Assembly (NCBI GenBank): GCA_029937205.1
Contig: JAPYQV010000057.1
Location: 1 to 10,266, forward strand
Source of the DNA: Alphaproteobacteria bacterium
GTDB lineage: Bacteria; Pseudomonadota; Alphaproteobacteria; UBA828
Length of the DNA stretch: 10,266 nt
Direction of reading: 5' to 3'
Below the pieces are notes generated by a model, which ran no database searches, was not told the DNA's origin, and was given only the letters and a program-made list of their open reading frames with translations. The translations under genes were made by a program, and so were the position numbers. Shown piece by piece: positions 6,440 through 10,266 of the stretch (position 1 is its first letter; every line of letters begins with the position of its first letter).

Positions 6440-9432
6440 ATTTTCTCCATTTCTTCTTCATCTCTGATGGCTTGCGCCGGTTGGTCAACATAAATTGCAT
6501 AGTAATTACGTATTCTTTCTTCCGTCGCCATCAACAGCGCCTTCACTTCATCGAAGGTATCGACATCGGCGGCCAGGGCCAGGGCTTCACGCACGCCGGC
6601 CGGATACTGTTTCTCATCGCGGCTCACGCCAACCGTGAGCCTGAGCAGCGCCTGGAGTCGGCGCAGCAGTCGGCAGGCTTGGGCCATATCCATTGCCGCA
6701 CTTCTATTTATCACATCGTACTGGCCCAGCCGCTCAAACACTTTATCGGTCTCAGCGGCAATAATCTCAGGAGCCGCGCACGCCTCGCGCAACTGATAAT
6801 ATTGCGCAATAAATTCGAGATCGAGCAGACCGCCGCGCACATGTTTCAGTTTCCAGAGATTATTGGTGGCGCGTTCCTTGTCGATGCGCTCGCGCATGTC
6901 AGCCACGTCACAAACCAGCTGATCGACGTCGCGCGCGCGGGTCAAGACGTCGTGGATTATCTTTTTTACATCAGCCGCCAGGGCCGGCGTGCCGGCGATC
7001 ACCCGGGCGCGGGTCAATGCCATATGCTCCCAGTTCCAGGCGGATTTATCCTGATAGGCGGCAAAGCCGGCAACTTCGGATGCGAGCGGTGAGGCGGCTC
7101 CCGATGGCCTGAGACGGGCATCTATTTCATAAAGCTTGCCTTCCGGCGTGAGCGCACTCAACGCCGTCACCAGGCGTTGACTCAGGCGGCCGTAATATTG
7201 GCTGAGGGGCAGAGCACGCGGCCCTTCCGATTGGATTTGGTCGGCCTCGGTGCCGCGGTATATGAACAGCACATCAAGATCGGAGGAAAAGGTCATTTCC
7301 CGCCCGCCGAGCTTGCCCAAGCCAACAACAACAAACTCGCCGCCCGGCATGGCGCCGTGGGCACGTTGAAACTCTTCTTCCACATAAGGCAACAGACCGT
7401 TCAAATTCGCCTCCGCCACATCGCTCAACGCAGCACCGGCGTCTTCGCCGGAAATCATGCCGCGCAGTAGCTGCATGCCGATCTGGAATTCACGGTCATG
7501 GGTCCAGCGCCGCGCGGCATCGAGCACGTCCTGGAAATCGGCCGCCTCTGTCAGGCTCTCCACGAGATTCTCCGTCAACTCGGAAACGCTGCCGACCGGC
7601 TCGTAAAAACGTCCGGTCAAAACACCGTCGAGCAGGGTCGGATGGCGGCTGAGATGTTCGGCCAGGCTGGGCGCGCTGCCCATGATTTCGGCGAGTGAAT
7701 CGAGTAGACCCGGACGGGCATAAAACATGGAAAACAGCTGGACGCCGGCGGGCAGGTTGGAGAGAAACTCGTTGAACCGCCGGAACGCTGTGTCAGGGCT
7801 GACGGTTTGCGAAAACGCTGCCAGCAAACCCGGCATCAGTTCGGTCAAGAGCTCGCGTGCGCGTGGGCTGCGTGTTGCCCGGATACGGCCATGGTGCCAG
7901 CCGCGCACGGTCGCCGATACCGCGCCGCCATCGCTGAACCCGAGACTGCTTAGGGTTTGCAAAGTGTCTGGATCGTCCTCTGTTCCGGTGAACACCAAAT
8001 TACCACCGGTGCCGGCGAGTTCCGGTGAACCCTCAAACAGTGCGGCGTAATGCGTTTCGACCCGGGAGAGATGAAATTTTACCTCGCGGGAGAGATCATC
8101 GACGGAGCCGTAGCCCATGAAACAGGCAATCGCGGCAAGCCCTTCCGTCGCCTTCGGCAGCAAATGGGTTTGCTCATCGGCAACCATTTGCAGACGATGT
8201 TCGAGGCGGCGCAGAAAGTCATAAGCCGCAACCAAATCATCGACCGCGCCGGCATCCGCATGGCCGGCCTCGACCAGCGCCTGCAGGGCGGCGCAGGTGG
8301 CACGTTGACGCAGGGCCGGCTCCTTGCCGCCCCAAATCAATTGCTGTGTCTGCGCATAAAATTCAATTTCGCGAATGCCGCCGCGCCCGACTTTGATGTC
8401 GTGCCCGGCCACGGCAATCTCGTGGTGCCCTTTGTGGGCATTGATCTGGCGCTTGATCGAATGGATATCCTCGATCGCGGCAAAGTCGAGATATTTGCGC
8501 CACACAAAGGGCACCAGGCGTTTCAAAAATTGCTCGCCGACCGCCCGGTCGCCGGCCACGGTGCGTGCCTTGATCATGGCGGCACGTTCCCAGTTTTGCC
8601 CAAGGCTTTCATAATAATGTTCCGCCGCCACCGTCGATACGGCGAGCGGCGTGGCGCCGGGGTCCGGGCGCAAGCGCATGTCGGTGCGAAACACATACCC
8701 ATCGGCACTGCGTTCGGCCATGATCGAAACCAATTCACGCACCATGCGATGAAGACCCTGTTGCGGCCCGCCGTCGCCCGAATAAGTCACCACGTCACCG
8801 TCGAACAGAACCAACAGGTCAATGTCGCTGGAGTAATTCAACTCCCCGGCGCCCAGTTTGCCCATGCCGAGAATGGCGATGCCGCAGCCGGATTCCGGAT
8901 CATCGGGATTGGCCAGAACCATCTGGCCGTTCTTGGCGGCCTGGGTAAGGAGGAAATTCAAGGCAATGGAAATCGATACCTCGGCAAAGCGTGACAGGCT
9001 GAGGCATACCTTTTCAAGCGGCCAGGTGCCGGCGATATCGGCCAACGCTATAGCAAGCGCCGCGCCGCGCTTGGCGAGACGTAAGCCGGACATGACTTCC
9101 GTTCGACTGCGGCGCCACAATTGCTCGGCCACAAGTGTCTCGAGCAATCCGTCGAAGGTGTGCTCGACCCCAAGATTCACTGCGCTCCGCAATAAGGCCG
9201 GGTCATGATGGAGTGCCTGAGAGAGAAAAGGGCTGTTGCCGAATATGGCTTCCAACAACAGGCGACCTTCGTCGTACGCGGCGAATTCGGTCATAAATGT
9301 GGCCAGTTCCGGCTCGCCGGCGGACCTTGCGTCGGCCTTTTGGCGCCACATATCTAATTCACGCCGGGCGCGCTCGGGCTCTGCGGGCTTCGGTGGCGCG
9401 CCGTTATCTGTTAAGAAAGGAAAACTTGCCAT
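6436..9432 (-). CDS. glnE: Bifunctional glutamine synthetase adenylyltransferase/deadenylase
   Basis: GlnE attaches AMP to, and removes it from, a tyrosine of glutamine synthetase, switching it off when nitrogen is plentiful. In proteobacteria the PII protein and glutamine control it. The 998-residue product has the two expected nucleotidyltransferase halves. The N-terminal (deadenylylating) half has GMGKLGAGELNYSSDIDL at 189-206 with metal-binding Asp203 and Asp205, and DMRLRPD at 251-257. The C-terminal (adenylylating) half has GLGKLGGREMTFSSDLDV at 704-721 with Asp718 and Asp720, and DARLRPSG at 771-778. Each is followed by a helical PII-uridylyltransferase-like domain with an RGG..(D/E)xEF motif (about 350-358 and 866-874). 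Nothing is missing, and the protein is somewhat longer than E. coli GlnE (946). ATG 9432 has no visible Shine-Dalgarno, so the exact start is less certain. It is the first gene of the probable glnE-bcp-DUF455 operon. Confidence 0.96.
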   Translation of the reverse strand: MASFPFLTDNGAPPKPAEPERARRELDMWRQKADARSAGEPELATFMTEFAAYDEGRLLLEAIFGNSPFLSQALHHDPALLRSAVNLGVEHTFDGLLETLVAEQLWRRSRTEVMSGLRLAKRGAALAIALADIAGTWPLEKVCLSLSRFAEVSISIALNFLLTQAAKNGQMVLANPDDPESGCGIAILGMGKLGAGELNYSSDIDLLVLFDGDVVTYSGDGGPQQGLHRMVRELVSIMAERSADGYVFRTDMRLRPDPGATPLAVSTVAAEHYYESLGQNWERAAMIKARTVAGDRAVGEQFLKRLVPFVWRKYLDFAAIEDIHSIKRQINAHKGHHEIAVAGHDIKVGRGGIREIEFYAQTQQLIWGGKEPALRQRATCAALQALVEAGHADAGAVDDLVAAYDFLRRLEHRLQMVADEQTHLLPKATEGLAAIACFMGYGSVDDLSREVKFHLSRVETHYAALFEGSPELAGTGGNLVFTGTEDDPDTLQTLSSLGFSDGGAVSATVRGWHHGRIRATRSPRARELLTELMPGLLAAFSQTVSPDTAFRRFNEFLSNLPAGVQLFSMFYARPGLLDSLAEIMGSAPSLAEHLSRHPTLLDGVLTGRFYEPVGSVSELTENLVESLTEAADFQDVLDAARRWTHDREFQIGMQLLRGMISGEDAGAALSDVAEANLNGLLPYVEEEFQRAHGAMPGGEFVVVGLGKLGGREMTFSSDLDVLFIYRGTEADQIQSEGPRALPLSQYYGRLSQRLVTALSALTPEGKLYEIDARLRPSGAASPLASEVAGFAAYQDKSAWNWEHMALTRARVIAGTPALAADVKKIIHDVLTRARDVDQLVCDVADMRERIDKERATNNLWKLKHVRGGLLDLEFIAQYYQLREACAAPEIIAAETDKVFERLGQYDVINRSAAMDMAQACRLLRRLQALLRLTVGVSRDEKQYPAGVREALALAADVDTFDEVKALLMATEERIRNYYAIYVDQPAQAIRDEEEMEKM

Positions 9433-9542
9433 GATTCAGCAAAGCGCTTTGATTTAAATCGTGAATTTACCTCTGCACGCGCAACCTGCGCGACATAACA
9501 CGTTGGGTCAAGATTGCGGCGATCGGGCTGCTGTTACTGTCT
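9433..9542. other. Divergent glnE / AsmA-like intergenic region
   Basis: This 110-base region must hold the control signals for two divergent genes. It contains two abutting perfect palindromes (9440-9451 and 9451-9460) close to the glnE start. It also has a short GC-rich hairpin (9478-9492: CGCGCA, loop ACC, TGCGCG) with no T-run, so it is not an intrinsic terminator. A TTGACC on the minus strand near 9507-9512 resembles a -35 for glnE, but no matching -10 is found at 16-18 bases. I therefore call no promoter. Confidence 0.5.
9440..9460. promoter_or_regulatory. Two abutting palindromes upstream of glnE
   Basis: CAAAGCGCTTTG (9440-9451) and GATTTAAATC (9451-9460) are each perfect inverted repeats and share one base. 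They begin eight bases upstream of the glnE ATG, so a bound protein or RNA structure there could affect glnE. I recognise no known operator: the spacing does not fit an NtrC site or a sigma54 GG/GC promoter. Confidence 0.35.
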
Positions 9543-10266
9543 ATGCATAAGGTCCTGAAACTTATCCTCCACATCGCGGCGGCCACGTTTGGCAGCCTGG
9601 CGATCATATTTGCCGTCGCTTCATGGCGTTTGTCGAGCGGTCCGGTTTCGATCGGCTTTCTCTCGCCCTATATCGAAGAGGCGTTTAAAGCAGAGGATTT
9701 GAGCTACCGTCTCGAATTCGAGGACACCATTTTGACTTGGGCCGGGTGGAACCGGTCTCTCGATATATTGATTACCGACGCCCATGCCGTCGGGCCCCAG
9801 GGTGAGATCCTCGCTTCCGTGCCAAAAATCTCCCTCGAATTGAGCGCGCTGTCGCTGCTCAAAGGGCGAATCGCGCCAACCAGCGTTGAATTGCTGCGCC
9901 CGGAAGTTCATCTCGTGCGCAATCTCGAGGGCCAATTGGAGTTTGCGTTCGGTGCCGAATTCGAGGAACCCGACGAGGCCGTCAATGACCTGATCACGGA
10001 TTTTCTGGCGGCGCCGGGCACGGATCACCCGCTCGGGCAGTTGAAGCGTATCAGTATTCTGTCGGCGGCGCTCAGCGTCGACGACAAACTGTTGGGTTTG
10101 TCCTGGAGCGCGCCCGAGGCGGATCTCATCTTCGATCTTTATAGCGACCGGATTGATGGCGAACTACTGGCCGATATCGAGGTCGCGGATGTGGCGCTTC
10201 GGGTGTTTGCGGCAACTGTATTCGAGCGTGCCACCGGATTGGTTCACACCAAAGCACAATTTAACG
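9543..10266 (+). CDS. AsmA-like (DUF3971/YhdP-type) envelope protein, 5' part
   Basis: Only the first 241 codons are in the window; the frame is open to the right edge. The product has an uncleaved-looking N-terminal membrane segment (about 5-27, ending SWRLSSGPVS). A region rich in beta-strand patterns follows, with the segments FLSPYIEEAF (39-48), WAGWNRSLDILI (66-77), PKISLELSALSLLKGRIAP (94-112) and VELLRPEVHLVR (115-126). This is the usual opening of the large alphaproteobacterial AsmA-like proteins of the YhdP/TamB group, which span the periplasm and are linked to phospholipid traffic to the outer membrane. The assignment rests on this pattern and is family-level only. ATG 9543 is the only ATG, GTG or TTG after the in-frame TGA at 9462. 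No clear Shine-Dalgarno precedes it, and the upstream in-frame codons would also encode a hydrophobic stretch. It diverges from glnE. Confidence 0.8.
   Translation, partial: MHKVLKLILHIAAATFGSLAIIFAVASWRLSSGPVSIGFLSPYIEEAFKAEDLSYRLEFEDTILTWAGWNRSLDILITDAHAVGPQGEILASVPKISLELSALSLLKGRIAPTSVELLRPEVHLVRNLEGQLEFAFGAEFEEPDEAVNDLITDFLAAPGTDHPLGQLKRISILSAALSVDDKLLGLSWSAPEADLIFDLYSDRIDGELLADIEVADVALRVFAATVFERATGLVHTKAQFN

Noticed and set aside
8050..8994. A 314-codon open frame on the + strand inside glnE
   Set aside because: It lies entirely antisense to a clear, full-length glnE with intact motifs. Its translation has no recognisable domain, and long shadow frames are usual opposite codon-biased genes.
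8946..9208. A strong Shine-Dalgarno-like TAAGGAGG (8946) followed by ATG 8966 on the + strand within glnE
   Set aside because: The spacing of 12 bases is too long. The motif arises from codons of glnE on the other strand, and the resulting translation does not resemble a protein.
9478..9492. GC-rich hairpin as a terminator
   Set aside because: The stem is only six base pairs, with no following T-run on either strand, and it lies between divergent genes where no terminator is needed.

Overview
The window looks like chromosomal core DNA from an alphaproteobacterium, probably in or near the Rhodospirillales. The evidence is the gene order (amidase, PBP1A, prfB on one strand; glnE, bcp, DUF455 on the other), the style of the proteins (for example the start of RF2 around residues 1-23 and the CxxC in PBP1A), a moderately high G+C content judged by eye, and dense packing. 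It has no rRNA or tRNA genes, CRISPR arrays, insertion sequences or phage genes that I can support.

Layout. Positions 1-266 are a non-coding divergent region. It holds a plausible leftward sigma70-type promoter, a short tandem repeat in the presumed leftward leader, and the ribosome binding site of the first rightward gene. In many alphaproteobacteria the gene to the left here is rne (RNase E), but none of its coding sequence is visible. Rightward from 267 to 5190 lie three genes: a periplasmic N-acetylmuramoyl-L-alanine amidase (AMIN + Amidase_3), the bifunctional penicillin-binding protein 1A, and prfB for release factor 2. prfB carries an intact programmed +1 frameshift site, so the true gene starts at 4041.

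Leftward from 9432 to 5172 lie three genes joined by 4-base stop/start overlaps: glnE (glutamine synthetase adenylyltransferase/deadenylase), bcp (PrxQ-type thiol peroxidase) and a DUF455 ferritin-like protein of unknown function. The last of these converges on prfB, and the two coding regions overlap tail to tail by 19 bases. To the right of glnE a 110-base divergent region contains two abutting perfect palindromes. After it begins a rightward AsmA-like (DUF3971-type) envelope protein that runs off the right edge.

How the genes work together. The amidase and PBP1A are cell-wall remodelling and synthesis enzymes, and the AsmA-like protein is also an envelope factor. prfB controls its own translation through the frameshift. 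GlnE adjusts glutamine synthetase activity to nitrogen status. The tight coupling of glnE, a thiol peroxidase and a probable di-metal ferritin-like protein suggests co-production, though a shared pathway is not established. Overall the window is mostly housekeeping. The points most worth a second look are the prfB recoding site, the three-copy 10-base repeat in the left leader, and the uncharacterised DUF455 protein in its coupled operon.
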